From: an uncultured Poribacteria bacterium | Lineage (GTDB): Bacteria; Poribacteria; WGA-4E; WGA-3G | Direction of reading: 5' to 3' | Length of the DNA stretch: 64,000 bases | NCBI GenBank assembly: GCA_951828385.1 | Contig: OX639973.1 | Coordinates: 3,029,200-3,093,199, forward strand | Shown here: positions 16,380 through 25,744 of the stretch, one piece after another | Numbering within the stretch: position 1 is the first letter of the stretch | Layout: the number at the start of each line of letters is the position of its first letter | Made by a program: the position numbers and the translations under genes | Notes under the pieces: generated by a model | The model's database searches: none | Told to the model about the DNA's origin: nothing | Seen by the model: the letters and a program-made list of their open reading frames with translations, nothing else

Positions 16380-18962
16380 TTAAAGTCTTGGATCGACTGC
16401 TTCACTTTCGAGTGACAGAATTCCGAAGACGCATTCATGAACATGGGACAACGGTTCACGATGAACGAAACGCTCCAGTGCCTCAACACCCAACGCAAAC
16501 TCTCGAAGTGCCAGCGAACGTTTGTGAGAGAGCCCACGGGCGCGGAGGCGTTCTAAGTTGCGCGGCAATGTATATTCGGGGCCATAGATGATCCGTAGGT
16601 ATTCACGACCTCGACACTTCACAGCGGGTTGGACCAAGCCTCGCTGGTCTCCCTGAACGATAAAATCGAGAGGCTTGATGACCATGCCTTCACCACCCTG
16701 CGCGGTGAGCTCCCCCCACCGATGGATCGCCTCAGCTTGACTGGTGTCATCCGTTACATCAACCGTTCCATAGGCAGTTGCGAACAACAGGTTACCCTCA
16801 GAATTTTGACAGAGTTTGGTAAGCGTTTCCATGTGCCACAGATGGTCTTTGTCGAAGTATACCGCGCCTTCCGTTGCGAGTAAGTGGAAGGGGGCTAACT
16901 TCAGGTCTGCAATAGAGTGGACACGCCAACAGTACTGCTGATAAGCCTTGACATATTCGGTCACTGCTTCTACGCGTTGACGATAATCTTCCAATATAGG
17001 ATTTACGTCAATGCCGTGTTCGGCAGCGGTTTCCAAGGCAGCAACCGCTTCTCCCAAAGCGACACGCGCCGATGCCCCTACGGGCGCATATTGTTGCCGT
17101 AACAATTCCTGTGCCTTAACTGACCACGGCATGAGTTCACAGTCGAGACAGATCCAATCTGTATCAAATGTCTCCCAGTAATTCGCTGTGTCCATTGCCG
17201 CTTTTACCTGTCCCAACAGTTCGGCTTCAATCGTCGTATCCTCAAAGAAGCGTCTGCCGGTCCGTGTGTAACAGATGCCAAGTGTATCCTCTGCGACACC
17301 AAATCGCTTTTTTGCGGTTTCAGGATCTCGGCAAACAATAAGGACAGCACGCGACCCCATGTGTTTTTCTTCCCAGACGACATCGGATACACCTTGTTTG
17401 CGATAATAAGTGAACGCTTCCGTCGGATGTTCAAGTAAACCGGGACTGTTCGTTGTTTCAGTCGGAGACATTGTCGGTGGAAGATATATAAGCCACTTCG
17501 GATTTACAGCAAAACGACTCATCACTTCCAATGCGTTTATTGTATTCTCTTCACGGATTGTCACATTGTGATGTAACCGCGTGCTGATAACACGTTTTCC
17601 GAGTACATCATCAATGTTTAGAATATCGTCATACGCGTGTATTTTGGCAGCAGATCGTTCGTCCGTTTCATCAAGAAACGGTTTGATCGGTTGATAATAC
17701 GTCTGGTGTGCGGGAACAGATACGAGTTCTTTTTCAGGGTATCGTAGTGCCGTGAGTTTGCCGCCGAAAACACATCCGGTATCAATGTTGATTGTGCGGT
17801 TTATCCATTGCGCTTCGGCGACTGGCGTGTGCCCATAAACAACCATTGCAGTACCGCGATACTCGTCAGTCCAATTGAGTCGAATCGGTAAGCCGAATTC
17901 ATCGATTTCTCCTGTGGTTTCGCCATAGAGTGCGAATTCACGAACGCGCCCGGATGCCCTGCCCTGTAATTCCGCCTTCATGCCAGCATGCGCAACAACC
18001 AGATTTCCATTATCAAGGACGTAGTGACTCACCAAACTATCCAAGAATTCCGAGACTTGCGTCTTGAACTCGGTTGATTCTTCCTCCAATTGCGCGAGCG
18101 ATTCCGCTAACCCGTGTGTCGGATTCACTTTTCTGCCGCGAAGCGCACGCACCAGTTTTACATCGTGATTCCCCGGCACACAGATCGCTGCGTCAGCCTT
18201 TTGCATCTGCATGACCAAGCGTAACACTTCGGCGACCTTTGGACCCCGATCAACAAAATCCCCGACGAAGACAGCTTTCCTGCCTTGTGGCGGTTCAACA
18301 ACAGTTTCACCGTCGGGTTGCGTTGAGATGCCATAACCGAGCTCTTTGAGCAATTCAACAAGTTCATCGAAACAGCCGTGAATATCACCGATGATGTCAA
18401 ACGGTCCGTGTTCGTCCGTGCGGTTCGTCCATAAGGGTTGGCGTTCCATACGGGCAGCATCAACGGCTTCGGGTGTAGACATTACATAGAGGAAGTTCCG
18501 AAAACCTTCGCGTTTAAGAGTGCGCAGCGAACGGCGGAGTTGTTGGTTCTGCTGGCGGACGACATGTGGTTTAAAATTGCGGTCAGGACGTGCCTCGTTT
18601 CTTTCCTGACAGAGTTTCGGGGGCATGTTAAACACAATAGCAACGGTTAAGTAGTGGTGTTCGCGCGCCAGTGCAATCAAAGGCTTCCGTGCTTCAACTT
18701 GGACGTTCGTTGCATCAATGACCGTCAATTTTCCGGCAGCGAGTCGTTTTGCAGCAATGAAATGTAGCACCTCAAACGCATCGTTCGTTGCTGCCTGATT
18801 AGTCTCATCGTCTGAAACAAGCCCTCTGCAGAAATCCGATGAAAGAATCTCAGTCGGCTTAAAATGCTTATGTGCAAAGGTAGACTTGCCTGAACCGGAG
18901 GGTCCAATGAGGAGGATAAGTGAAGGTTCAGGAATCCTAATAAACATTCTCAGCACCCTCAC
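16380..18962 (-). CDS. pnkp: Polynucleotide kinase-phosphatase-ligase (RNA repair)
   Basis: An 860-residue three-domain RNA repair enzyme. The N-terminal kinase has P-loop GPSGSGKST at residues 20-28. A calcineurin-type phosphatase follows with GDIHGCFDE (192-200), GDFVDRGP (234-241), GNHD (264-267) and YGHTP (376-380). The C-terminal adenylyltransferase/ligase-like domain has the active-site lysine in EEKHMGSR (Lys533). This matches the order and length of bacterial Pnkp, which heals and seals tRNAs or other RNAs cut by ribotoxins. It follows hen1 by 33 bases on the same strand, the standard Pnkp-Hen1 arrangement. All catalytic motifs look intact. Confidence 0.95.
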   Translation of the reverse strand: MRVLRMFIRIPEPSLILLIGPSGSGKSTFAHKHFKPTEILSSDFCRGLVSDDETNQAATNDAFEVLHFIAAKRLAAGKLTVIDATNVQVEARKPLIALAREHHYLTVAIVFNMPPKLCQERNEARPDRNFKPHVVRQQNQQLRRSLRTLKREGFRNFLYVMSTPEAVDAARMERQPLWTNRTDEHGPFDIIGDIHGCFDELVELLKELGYGISTQPDGETVVEPPQGRKAVFVGDFVDRGPKVAEVLRLVMQMQKADAAICVPGNHDVKLVRALRGRKVNPTHGLAESLAQLEEESTEFKTQVSEFLDSLVSHYVLDNGNLVVAHAGMKAELQGRASGRVREFALYGETTGEIDEFGLPIRLNWTDEYRGTAMVVYGHTPVAEAQWINRTINIDTGCVFGGKLTALRYPEKELVSVPAHQTYYQPIKPFLDETDERSAAKIHAYDDILNIDDVLGKRVISTRLHHNVTIREENTINALEVMSRFAVNPKWLIYLPPTMSPTETTNSPGLLEHPTEAFTYYRKQGVSDVVWEEKHMGSRAVLIVCRDPETAKKRFGVAEDTLGICYTRTGRRFFEDTTIEAELLGQVKAAMDTANYWETFDTDWICLDCELMPWSVKAQELLRQQYAPVGASARVALGEAVAALETAAEHGIDVNPILEDYRQRVEAVTEYVKAYQQYCWRVHSIADLKLAPFHLLATEGAVYFDKDHLWHMETLTKLCQNSEGNLLFATAYGTVDVTDDTSQAEAIHRWGELTAQGGEGMVIKPLDFIVQGDQRGLVQPAVKCRGREYLRIIYGPEYTLPRNLERLRARGLSHKRSLALREFALGVEALERFVHREPLSHVHECVFGILSLESEAVDPRL

Positions 18963-18995
18963 TCTTTATTTTTACCACCATAAACACCTGTTTTC

Positions 18996-20414
18996 TCATG
19001 TTATCTCTTCCGCAGAATCTTCGCGGGTAAAGACCGCCATCTGTGTCGGGAAGCCAACATCTTCAGCCTCCGGTCCGATCGGGTGAAACACAACGGCGTA
19101 ACCGAAGCGTTTGGCGACACCTGATGCCCAAGACTGAAATTCGTCTCGCGTCCACTCGAAACGGTGATCTTTGTGCCGAAAGTTCCCCGCCTGTAGATTC
19201 TCAAATTTGACGTTGTATTCTATGTTTGGTGTCGTCAGCACAACTGTCCGTGGAGAGGCAAACTCAAAAAGGACTCGCTCAAAAGCCGCGAGTCGTGACA
19301 CATCTAAGTGTTCAATGACTTCTACCACAGCGGCGGCATCGTATCCAGTCAAGCGTTTATCGCGATATCCGAGCGATCCTTGAAACAAGCGGATCCGTTC
19401 TTTCTGCTTCTCCGGTAACCGGTCATAATGAAGCCGTTCTTGTGCGATCTTCAGGGCGCGATGTGAAACATCCATTCCGACGATCTCTTCAAACTGCTTT
19501 TCAGCTAACAATTTACGCAGCAGCTTCCCTTCACCACACCCCAAATCAAGAACCCGTTTCGCGCCAGACTGCTTGAGGGCCTCAGTCACCGTTGCTAAAC
19601 GGATCTCGTTGAGTCCGATCCGTTCTTCAACCGCTGCCTCTTCTTGTGCTTGTGTTGCTTCGCCAGTCTCTTGAACATCTTCCTCGCGCAATTGGGCGAG
19701 TGCTTCACGCGTCAGGTGGCGTTGATGTTTCAGGTAGCGACGGGCAATAGATTCTTGTTCTGGATGCTCAGCGAGCCACTCGTTACCATGCTTTAAGAGT
19801 TTTTCGATCTCCGCCTCGCCGACCCAGTAGTGCTTTTCATCGTCAAGCACAGGCATCAAAACGTAGAGATGCGTGAGGAGTTCGCTCAAGCGACACGTAT
19901 TTTCGAGTGTTACTGTAAAATAACGACTCTGCCCCCAATCCGGGAATTGTCGGTCTAATGCGTGTTGACCTGCCGTTACTGTATAACCCAGTGGATCGAA
20001 AAGTCGACGTAATAATTTCTCTCCACCGCGACAGGGTAAGATGGACACCTGTGCCTTTAAAGGGATAGCAGTCTCTACGAGTTGTGGACGATCTTTGCAT
20101 TTGCCGGACAACGCACTGCCAAACACCCGCGCGATTGCGACACTCAAGAACGACGAAGCGACGTACGGACGATCGCTAACGTATTGCGCCAGCGCGAAAT
20201 TTTCTGCGAATTGCCCGTGAGGACGGCGGACAAGTCCAACTGGATCGACATCCAGCAGCAGTGCTGCAGTACATTTTTCGGGACGTGCCTCCGGGTAGAA
20301 GACGTGTGCTTGCCCAAAAGTAAGTTCAAAAGATTGCATCCGCGCAGGGTGTTTATGTAACAGATAACCGAGGTCCGTTGCAGGAGAATATGTGGTTGAT
20401 ATTGTCAATAGCAT
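18996..20414 (-). CDS. hen1: 3'-terminal RNA ribose 2'-O-methyltransferase Hen1
   Basis: A 472-residue bacterial Hen1. The N-terminal half (begins MLLTISTTYSPATDLGYLLHK) is the ligase-activating domain that helps Pnkp seal. The C-terminal half is a Rossmann methyltransferase with SAM motif VLDLGCGEGKLLRK near residue 290, the metal-binding EVIEHLD near 365 and the downstream NFRHKDHRFEWTRDEF segment whose histidines complete the site. It methylates the 2'-OH at the repair site so the RNA resists being cut again. Upstream of pnkp in a two-gene operon. The start ATG at 20414 fits the family N-terminus. Confidence 0.95.
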   Translation of the reverse strand: MLLTISTTYSPATDLGYLLHKHPARMQSFELTFGQAHVFYPEARPEKCTAALLLDVDPVGLVRRPHGQFAENFALAQYVSDRPYVASSFLSVAIARVFGSALSGKCKDRPQLVETAIPLKAQVSILPCRGGEKLLRRLFDPLGYTVTAGQHALDRQFPDWGQSRYFTVTLENTCRLSELLTHLYVLMPVLDDEKHYWVGEAEIEKLLKHGNEWLAEHPEQESIARRYLKHQRHLTREALAQLREEDVQETGEATQAQEEAAVEERIGLNEIRLATVTEALKQSGAKRVLDLGCGEGKLLRKLLAEKQFEEIVGMDVSHRALKIAQERLHYDRLPEKQKERIRLFQGSLGYRDKRLTGYDAAAVVEVIEHLDVSRLAAFERVLFEFASPRTVVLTTPNIEYNVKFENLQAGNFRHKDHRFEWTRDEFQSWASGVAKRFGYAVVFHPIGPEAEDVGFPTQMAVFTREDSAEEIT

Positions 20415-20587
20415 AGCAATTTGTCAAGAAAATGGCTATCAGCCGTCAGCCATCAGTGGTCAGTAGGATTTTCTTGTCTCGCGATTGGTAGTCCTGTAGG
20501 TTGGGTTGAACGGCGTTAAGAAAGCGTATGTTGGTATGCCAATACCGTCAAATCCAACTTGGTATCATATACATCCAAAAACATAGT

Positions 20588-20641
20588 GAAACCCAACTTG
20601 AGCCCCTCAGGTGCCCGGAAACCGCAAAGGCGTTGGGTTTC
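20588..20641. repeat. Inverted repeat GAAACCCAAC ... GTTGGGTTTC
   Basis: Ten-base perfect inverted arms lie at 20588-20597 and 20632-20641, with a related GGTTGGGTTG at 20499-20508. The core motif resembles short intergenic repeats seen in many copies in some bacterial genomes. It has no coding content. Confidence 0.6.
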
Positions 20642-20839
20642 TCTCGGTTTTCTGTTTGGCATGCCATCTATAGTACGGGTTGAGTGTTGTGTTAGTTTTC
20701 AGCGTTTTGGGGATATCCGTTCAACCTAAGGGAAATCCGCAGAAATCCGCAGAAACACCCAAGCAAAAACACCTATCAAATACCCCAAGCAAAAACACCT
20801 ACGAGACAATACGTTTTTTTTAAATTGACACCTATGGTA

Positions 20840-20862
20840 ACGTTTTAAACGTCACATGTGAC
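20840..20862. promoter_or_regulatory. Overlapping palindromes, possible operator
   Basis: ACGTTTTAAACGT (20840-20852) is an inverted repeat about one central base. It runs into the perfect palindrome GTCACATGTGAC (20851-20862). Further GTCA/TGAC half-sites follow to about 20895. Such clustering suggests a binding site for a dimeric regulator, possibly of the CRP family, but this is inference. Confidence 0.35.
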
Positions 20863-21077
20863 ATGCATAAGTCAAGTGACACGCGGAATGTGACGTAATT
20901 TTCGTTTTTTTTTTTCGGACTAAGGCTTATCCTCTCTATTTGATTTTTGCTGGGTGTTTTATCCTGTGTTTTAAAAGATACCAAAAACGGATTTTTTGTG
21001 CCGAAAAGATACCAGGGCAAATGTGATATTAGCGTTACTGCGGATTTTATGCAAGATATTTTCAAACTTATTCTTAG

Positions 21078-21097
21078 TATAGTATAATTATACTATA
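21078..21097. promoter_or_regulatory. Perfect 20-bp AT palindrome
   Basis: TATAGTATAATTATACTATA is exactly self-complementary. It contains a TATAAT box on each strand and lies about 150 bp before the next plus-strand gene. It may be an operator or a symmetric promoter element. Confidence 0.4.
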
Positions 21098-21246
21098 TTT
21101 CCGCGCGGTTGTCAAGTTTTTTAGGGGCATAGCGTAGCAAAATTTGTTTTAATCTCCCGAAAGCAGTATAATAGAATCAACTTCTCTTGTTGAAGACCTT
21201 GCACCATAAAAGTGCGATTGGCGTTACGCTCGGAGGACAACCTGAA

Positions 21247-22743
21247 ATGGCAGATCTTGATTCACTTTCATACACACCAGCATATCCGGGTCCGAATGAT
21301 GATGTGCTTGAGGCACAAGCACGCGTTTGCACAGGACCGCATCAGACACGTCCGTTGGGTGTGAACCCCTCGGATTTCCCGCAACCGGCACCGATTCTTG
21401 AAATAGTTTTAAAATCCATAACGGGTGAACTCCCAACATCGGATGCGGCGTCGGCAGCACAGATGGGTGCGTTCTTTGCGGCGATGACGCTCCGCGCCTA
21501 CTTCCCAGAGGCGACACAGTGGAGTCCGGCAGAAGCAGCAGCGTTTCGTAAATACCACTCGGCACTGACGGAACAACTGCCACCGGAAATTCAATACCTC
21601 ATGAACCCTGAACAGGGTTATGTTCCCGCGAACGCGACGGAGGCAGTTGTCGTGAACGCGTTGGAGAAGATTTTACGAGCAAAACATTTAAGTTACACCG
21701 AAACGCGTGAGATGTGCGAAGCGATCCTTAGCGACGCTGTTAACCCTGCGCTCAAAGGTGCCGCCCTTATCGGGCAACGGATGAACCGTGAAACATATCA
21801 AGAGGTCCAGGGGTATCTTGACGCGTTTTTTGCACCGGAAGCGGTTCAGCCAATCGATGTAGCGGCGTTAACACATTTCGGGCAGCCTTACGATGGGGCG
21901 ACGCGCTATTTTCGTCCAACACTGTTTGTAGCAGCGGTGCGCGCCGCACTCGGCGAGGCATCGCTCCTTCATAGTGTGGATGCAATGCCACCGAAAAATG
22001 GTGTGACAGAGGAGACAATCTTAAAAGCACTCGGGGCTAACACACACCTATCGCTTCCACAGACAGCATCACTGATTACAGACGCATCGGTGGGGTTTGG
22101 GTATATCAGTCAGCGCGAGTATTGCCGTGCCGCATACGATTTGCGCGAATTGCGGGTGCATATCAAGAAACGTCCGCCTTGGGCAGCGACGGAAAAAGCA
22201 CAGCAGTTCTTTTCAGCACGGGAGTCGAATTATATGGTACTGGGTTACTACCATATCGGTTATGAAAAACCGCTACTACAATTGGCGTGGGAACGCGGTT
22301 GTGATGCAGCGGTTGCTATCAAAGGTGAGGAAGGCACAAGCCACTACGCGCTGCGTCTCGGAAAACCTTCTACACCCGCTCCCGCGAGAAATGAAAATGC
22401 CAGGATGGCGGTCAACTATTCGCAAGGCTTTCAGCGTGTGGATGGTGCGCGCGAAGACTTCGCGATGGATATAGACCCAGCGGTTTATGGACTTGACTAT
22501 GCGCGGAGCCCACGCCCAGAAGTTGTGAGTGCAAAAGCGTTTGCGGAATTAGGCGTGGCGGCTCTATCGGGAGAAAAAGGACATATCTACGATAGGATCC
22601 TACTGAACACAGCGATGGTAGATTATCTGTTAGGGATTTGTCCTGAACCTGCGGAGGCACTCGCTCGAACACGGTCAGTGATAGATAGTGGGCGAGCGTT
22701 GGAACATTTGCGAGCATATCTCAGAGAGAGCCATCGGGTATAG
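21247..22743 (+). CDS. TrpD2/YbiB-like phosphoribosyltransferase-family protein
   Basis: A protein of 498 residues whose first half resembles the helical N-terminal domain of the anthranilate phosphoribosyltransferase family (ITGELPTSDAASAAQMGAF). Its second half has the pattern IKKRPPWAATEK, followed by HIGYEKPLLQLAWERGCDAAVAIKGEEG, which recalls the YbiB/TrpD2 branch. The usual TrpD GTGGD motif is not seen, so anthranilate transfer is doubtful. It is longer than the roughly 320-340 residues usual for the family. The ATG at 21247 is chosen because GGAGG lies 10 bases upstream; a TTG at 21187 lacks this. No tryptophan genes are nearby. Function is unknown. Confidence 0.5.
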   Translation: MADLDSLSYTPAYPGPNDDVLEAQARVCTGPHQTRPLGVNPSDFPQPAPILEIVLKSITGELPTSDAASAAQMGAFFAAMTLRAYFPEATQWSPAEAAAFRKYHSALTEQLPPEIQYLMNPEQGYVPANATEAVVVNALEKILRAKHLSYTETREMCEAILSDAVNPALKGAALIGQRMNRETYQEVQGYLDAFFAPEAVQPIDVAALTHFGQPYDGATRYFRPTLFVAAVRAALGEASLLHSVDAMPPKNGVTEETILKALGANTHLSLPQTASLITDASVGFGYISQREYCRAAYDLRELRVHIKKRPPWAATEKAQQFFSARESNYMVLGYYHIGYEKPLLQLAWERGCDAAVAIKGEEGTSHYALRLGKPSTPAPARNENARMAVNYSQGFQRVDGAREDFAMDIDPAVYGLDYARSPRPEVVSAKAFAELGVAALSGEKGHIYDRILLNTAMVDYLLGICPEPAEALARTRSVIDSGRALEHLRAYLRESHRV

Positions 22744-22904
22744 CATTTTGTCTGCATCAACAGCACGCCTGATAAATAGTTTGAGCGTATTGTTAGATGA
22801 CAATTTCGTATGGAAACCCCTAAATTCCCCTTATCAGGGGGACTTTAAGACAGAATGCGTAAATCCGAATAAAATGTTTAAAACGAAACAGAGGTTACAT
22901 TATA

Positions 22905-23819
22905 ATGCAACTCGGATTTGTGAGCGCGATTTTGCCGGAACAGTCGTTGACAGAAGTTGTCCAATTTGCTGCGGATACCGGCTTTGATTGCGTCGAATTG
23001 ATGTGCTGGCCCAAAGGGAAAGCGGAACGGCGTTACGCCGGTGTTACGCACGTTGATGTAGCGGAACTTTCCGAAGCGGAAGCAGATAAAATCCTACAAT
23101 GCGTCGCGGACGCGGGGATAACGATTAGCGGCTTAGGCTACTATCCAAACCCACTCACACCTGATGAAACCGAAGCGGCTGTCTATAGCGAACATCTCAA
23201 AAAACTGATTCTGGCAGCAAAACGTCTGTCGGTAGACATCGTGAATACGTTTATCGGCAGAGATCAGACACACACGATAGATGAGAATTGGCACCGCTTT
23301 AAGCAGGTCTGGGTGCCGCTCATTCAATTTGCTGCCGACCACGGCATCCGTATCGGGATTGAGAATTGCCCAATGTTTTTCACTGAGGACGAATGGCCCG
23401 CCGGTCAAAACCTTGCTTACTGCCCCGCCGTTTGGGAACGGATGTTTGCCGAGATCCCCGCCCCGAATTTCGGACTCAATTTCGACCCATCTCATTTTAT
23501 ATGGCTCCAGATGGACTACCTGAAGCCGCTCGTTACTTTTGCCGATCGAATCTTTCACGTGCATGCGAAGGATGTCCGGTTAGACAGGGCAAAACTGGAT
23601 GAAGTCGGTATCCTCGCAACCCCCTTGTCTTATCATACGCCGAAACTGCCCGGACTTGGCGATGTCGATTGGGGCAGTTTCTTCTCTGTCTTGAGCGATA
23701 CGGGTTACAACGGTGCGGTTTGTGTTGAGGTGGAGGATCGGGCTTATGAGGAGACGTTAGAGACACGGCAGCGTGCTTTAAGCCAAAGTCATATCTTCCT
23801 GAGACAGTTCATGGGTTGA
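22905..23819 (+). CDS. Sugar phosphate isomerase/epimerase-like TIM barrel
   Basis: A 304-residue protein of the xylose-isomerase-like TIM barrel (AP endonuclease family 2) superfamily. Metal-ligand style segments are visible: [10 protein letters not shown] near residue 29, GIENCPMF near 151, FDPSHFIW near 191, HVHAKDV near 212 and CVEVEDR near 275. These supply the Glu/Asp/His cluster typical of the family. Such enzymes isomerise or epimerise sugars or inositol derivatives. The ATG follows GAGG by 10 bases. Substrate cannot be determined from the neighbours. Confidence 0.82.
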   Translation: MQLGFVSAILPEQSLTEVVQFAADTGFDCVELMCWPKGKAERRYAGVTHVDVAELSEAEADKILQCVADAGITISGLGYYPNPLTPDETEAAVYSEHLKKLILAAKRLSVDIVNTFIGRDQTHTIDENWHRFKQVWVPLIQFAADHGIRIGIENCPMFFTEDEWPAGQNLAYCPAVWERMFAEIPAPNFGLNFDPSHFIWLQMDYLKPLVTFADRIFHVHAKDVRLDRAKLDEVGILATPLSYHTPKLPGLGDVDWGSFFSVLSDTGYNGAVCVEVEDRAYEETLETRQRALSQSHIFLRQFMG

Positions 23820-23912
23820 GACAGGAGTAGTTAATAGTTAATGGTTAATAGTTAAAAGTTAAAGAAGGTTTGGGGACATCAAGTACGATGGAGTCCCTTC
23901 CAACGGTCTCTT

Positions 23913-23957
23913 AACTGATAACTGATAACTGATAACCGATAACTGATAACTGATAAC
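23913..23957. repeat. Seven-base TAACTGA tandem repeat, six copies
   Basis: Six near-perfect TAACTGA units (one TAACCGA) end two bases before the start codon of the BioF-like gene. A looser TTAATAG-type run lies at about 23828-23861. The unit is the core of the dispersed repeat seen at several other gaps in the window. It leaves no room for a normal ribosome site. Confidence 0.85.
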
Positions 23958-23958
23958 G

Positions 23959-25143
23959 ATGGATAGCCACGATTGGTTGGACACAGAATGCGCGGCACTC
24001 GAACAAGCAGGCTTACGCCGTCACCTCCGTACGGTCATGAGTGCGCCCACAGGCACAATCCATCTTGATGGACGCGATGTCGTGCTGCTCGGTTCAAACA
24101 ATTATCTGGGGTTAAGCACACACCCGCAAGTGATCGCCGCTGCTGTTGAGGCGACGCAAGTTTTCGGCACAGGCGCAAGCGGCTCGCGTCTCATCTCCGG
24201 GAACAATGAACGCTACACAACGTTAGAAACCAACCTCGCCACAACGAAACACACCGAAGCCGCGCTTGTTTTTAGTTCAGGGTATGCTGCCAATACAAGT
24301 ATCATTCCGCTCCTTGTAGGCGAAGGGGATCTCATCTTAAGCGACACCCTCAATCACGCCAGCATCATTGACGGATGTCGTCTCAGTCGCGCCACAACCC
24401 AGGTTTATCAACACTGCGATGTCGAACACCTTAAGACCTTACTTTCCGAATCCGCGGCGTTTCGGCGGAGGCTTATCGTGACAGATGGCGTTTTCAGTAT
24501 GGACGGCGATATCGCGCCACTACCGGATATTTACGAAGTAGCAACACGCTACGATGCGATGTTACTCGTAGATGATGCACACGGGTTTGGTGTGTTAGGG
24601 AGAGACGGAAGGGGCACCGTCTCACATTTCGGGTTGGATGGCGAAAGTATCATTCAGATGGGTACGCTTAGCAAAGCTATCGGCGCACTCGGCGGGTATA
24701 TTGCGGGAAGGCACGCCTTGGTTGAATTGCTCATCAACAAGGCACGCGGTTTTATCTTTACGACAGGGCTGCCACCTGCGACTTTAGCAGCGGCGAATGC
24801 TGCGCTGGATGTGATGCGTTCTTCACCGGATTTACGGCAACGTCTATTCTCACACGCGAAACGTCTCAAAACGGCGTTGACTCATTTAGGGTATACGCTA
24901 TTGCCGAGTGAAACACAGATCCTTCCGGTCGTATTGGGGAATCCGCAACGGGCAACACGTATAGCGGATGCATTGCTCGCCGAGGGGGTATTCGCACCAG
25001 CGATCCGTCCACCAGCTGTGCCGCCGGATACGAGCCGTTTAAGGCTGACCGTCATGGCAACCCACACCGAAGCAGAAATACAGCAGGCGATTGATGCATT
25101 TGCAACGGTTTCCCAAGATTCCGTTAGCAGTTCATATTCCTAA
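23959..25143 (+). CDS. Alpha-oxoamine synthase, 8-amino-7-oxononanoate synthase-like
   Basis: A 394-residue PLP-dependent acyl-CoA:amino-acid condensing enzyme. Family landmarks are SNNYLGLSTHP near residue 47, GTGASGSRLISGN near 72, DTLNHASIIDG near 130, VDDAHGFGVLG near 200 and the PLP lysine in MGTLSKAIGALGG near 236. The family includes BioF, glycine C-acetyltransferase and serine palmitoyltransferase. BioF is the closest in pattern, but no other biotin genes are adjacent. The start codon directly follows the TAACTGA repeat and has no Shine-Dalgarno sequence. Confidence 0.85.
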   Translation: MDSHDWLDTECAALEQAGLRRHLRTVMSAPTGTIHLDGRDVVLLGSNNYLGLSTHPQVIAAAVEATQVFGTGASGSRLISGNNERYTTLETNLATTKHTEAALVFSSGYAANTSIIPLLVGEGDLILSDTLNHASIIDGCRLSRATTQVYQHCDVEHLKTLLSESAAFRRRLIVTDGVFSMDGDIAPLPDIYEVATRYDAMLLVDDAHGFGVLGRDGRGTVSHFGLDGESIIQMGTLSKAIGALGGYIAGRHALVELLINKARGFIFTTGLPPATLAAANAALDVMRSSPDLRQRLFSHAKRLKTALTHLGYTLLPSETQILPVVLGNPQRATRIADALLAEGVFAPAIRPPAVPPDTSRLRLTVMATHTEAEIQQAIDAFATVSQDSVSSSYS

Positions 25144-25309
25144 GAATCCAGCAATCCCACAAATCCTGATGATTTAGATGGATGAGCTGTCAACTACGCC
25201 TCTGACAACTGAAAACCGATGACTGATAACCATTTCCCCTTTACCCTTGAATTTTTTCTCTCGCCGTGCTAAACTGAGGCAAATCTTAAGAAAAAGCGAC
25301 GGATCAGAG

Positions 25310-25723
25310 ATGCCTACGAAAGCACACGTAATCGATTTTGGAAAACAGAACCCTATTGACCGCGGCACCGGCGTGAAAACCGTCCCGTTAGCCGGTAAAT
25401 GGCTCGACTCCACTTCACTCACCAACGGTGTGACGACGTTTGAACCGGGTGCAGCGATCGCACGCCACTACCACAACTGTGATGAATCTGTCACGATTCT
25501 TGAAGGCGAAGCCTCCTGTGAGGTTGATGGCGAAGTCTTTACCATGAAAGCATACGATACGACCTTCGTCCCCGCTGGCATCCCCCATCGGTTCTGGAAT
25601 GATAGCGACGCGCAGATGAAAATTTTGTGGACGTATGCCTCTGTCACTGTGACCCGAACGTTTACGGAGACCGGTGAAACAGTCGGGCACTTGTCAGCTG
25701 CGGATCAGGCTGTCGTTACCTAA
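25310..25723 (+). CDS. Cupin-domain protein
   Basis: A 137-residue single-domain cupin. Motif 1 is GAAIARHYHNCDESVTILEGE (His, His and Glu ligands) and motif 2 is the FVPAGIPHRFWN segment with the last metal His. This is a small metal-binding barrel, often a sensor or a sugar/amino-acid modifying enzyme. The ATG at 25310 gives the usual small-cupin start; a TTG at 25247 would add a charged extension. Its stop lies 21 bases before the M20 peptidase gene, so the two are probably co-transcribed. Specific activity is unknown. Confidence 0.82.
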   Translation: MPTKAHVIDFGKQNPIDRGTGVKTVPLAGKWLDSTSLTNGVTTFEPGAAIARHYHNCDESVTILEGEASCEVDGEVFTMKAYDTTFVPAGIPHRFWNDSDAQMKILWTYASVTVTRTFTETGETVGHLSAADQAVVT

Positions 25724-25744
25724 CAGCGACTCAGGAGACCGAAA

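Larger units (their letters stand above)
20415..21246. other. Long intergenic region rich in inverted and direct repeats
   Basis: No credible gene lies in this 832-bp divergent gap. It contains a TTATCAGT-type repeat (about 20432-20464), a stem of GAAACCCAAC/GTTGGGTTTC, a direct 18-bp repeat CCCAAGCAAAAACACCTA (20758-20775 and 20784-20801), clustered palindromes at 20840-20862, and a perfect 20-bp AT palindrome at 21078-21097. Promoters for hen1 (minus) and for the TrpD2-like gene (plus) are expected here. Confidence 0.6.

Noticed and set aside
23913-23957. Possible CRISPR or origin iterons
   Set aside because: Units are only 7 bp, contiguous, with no spacers, and no cas, dnaA or rep gene is nearby.
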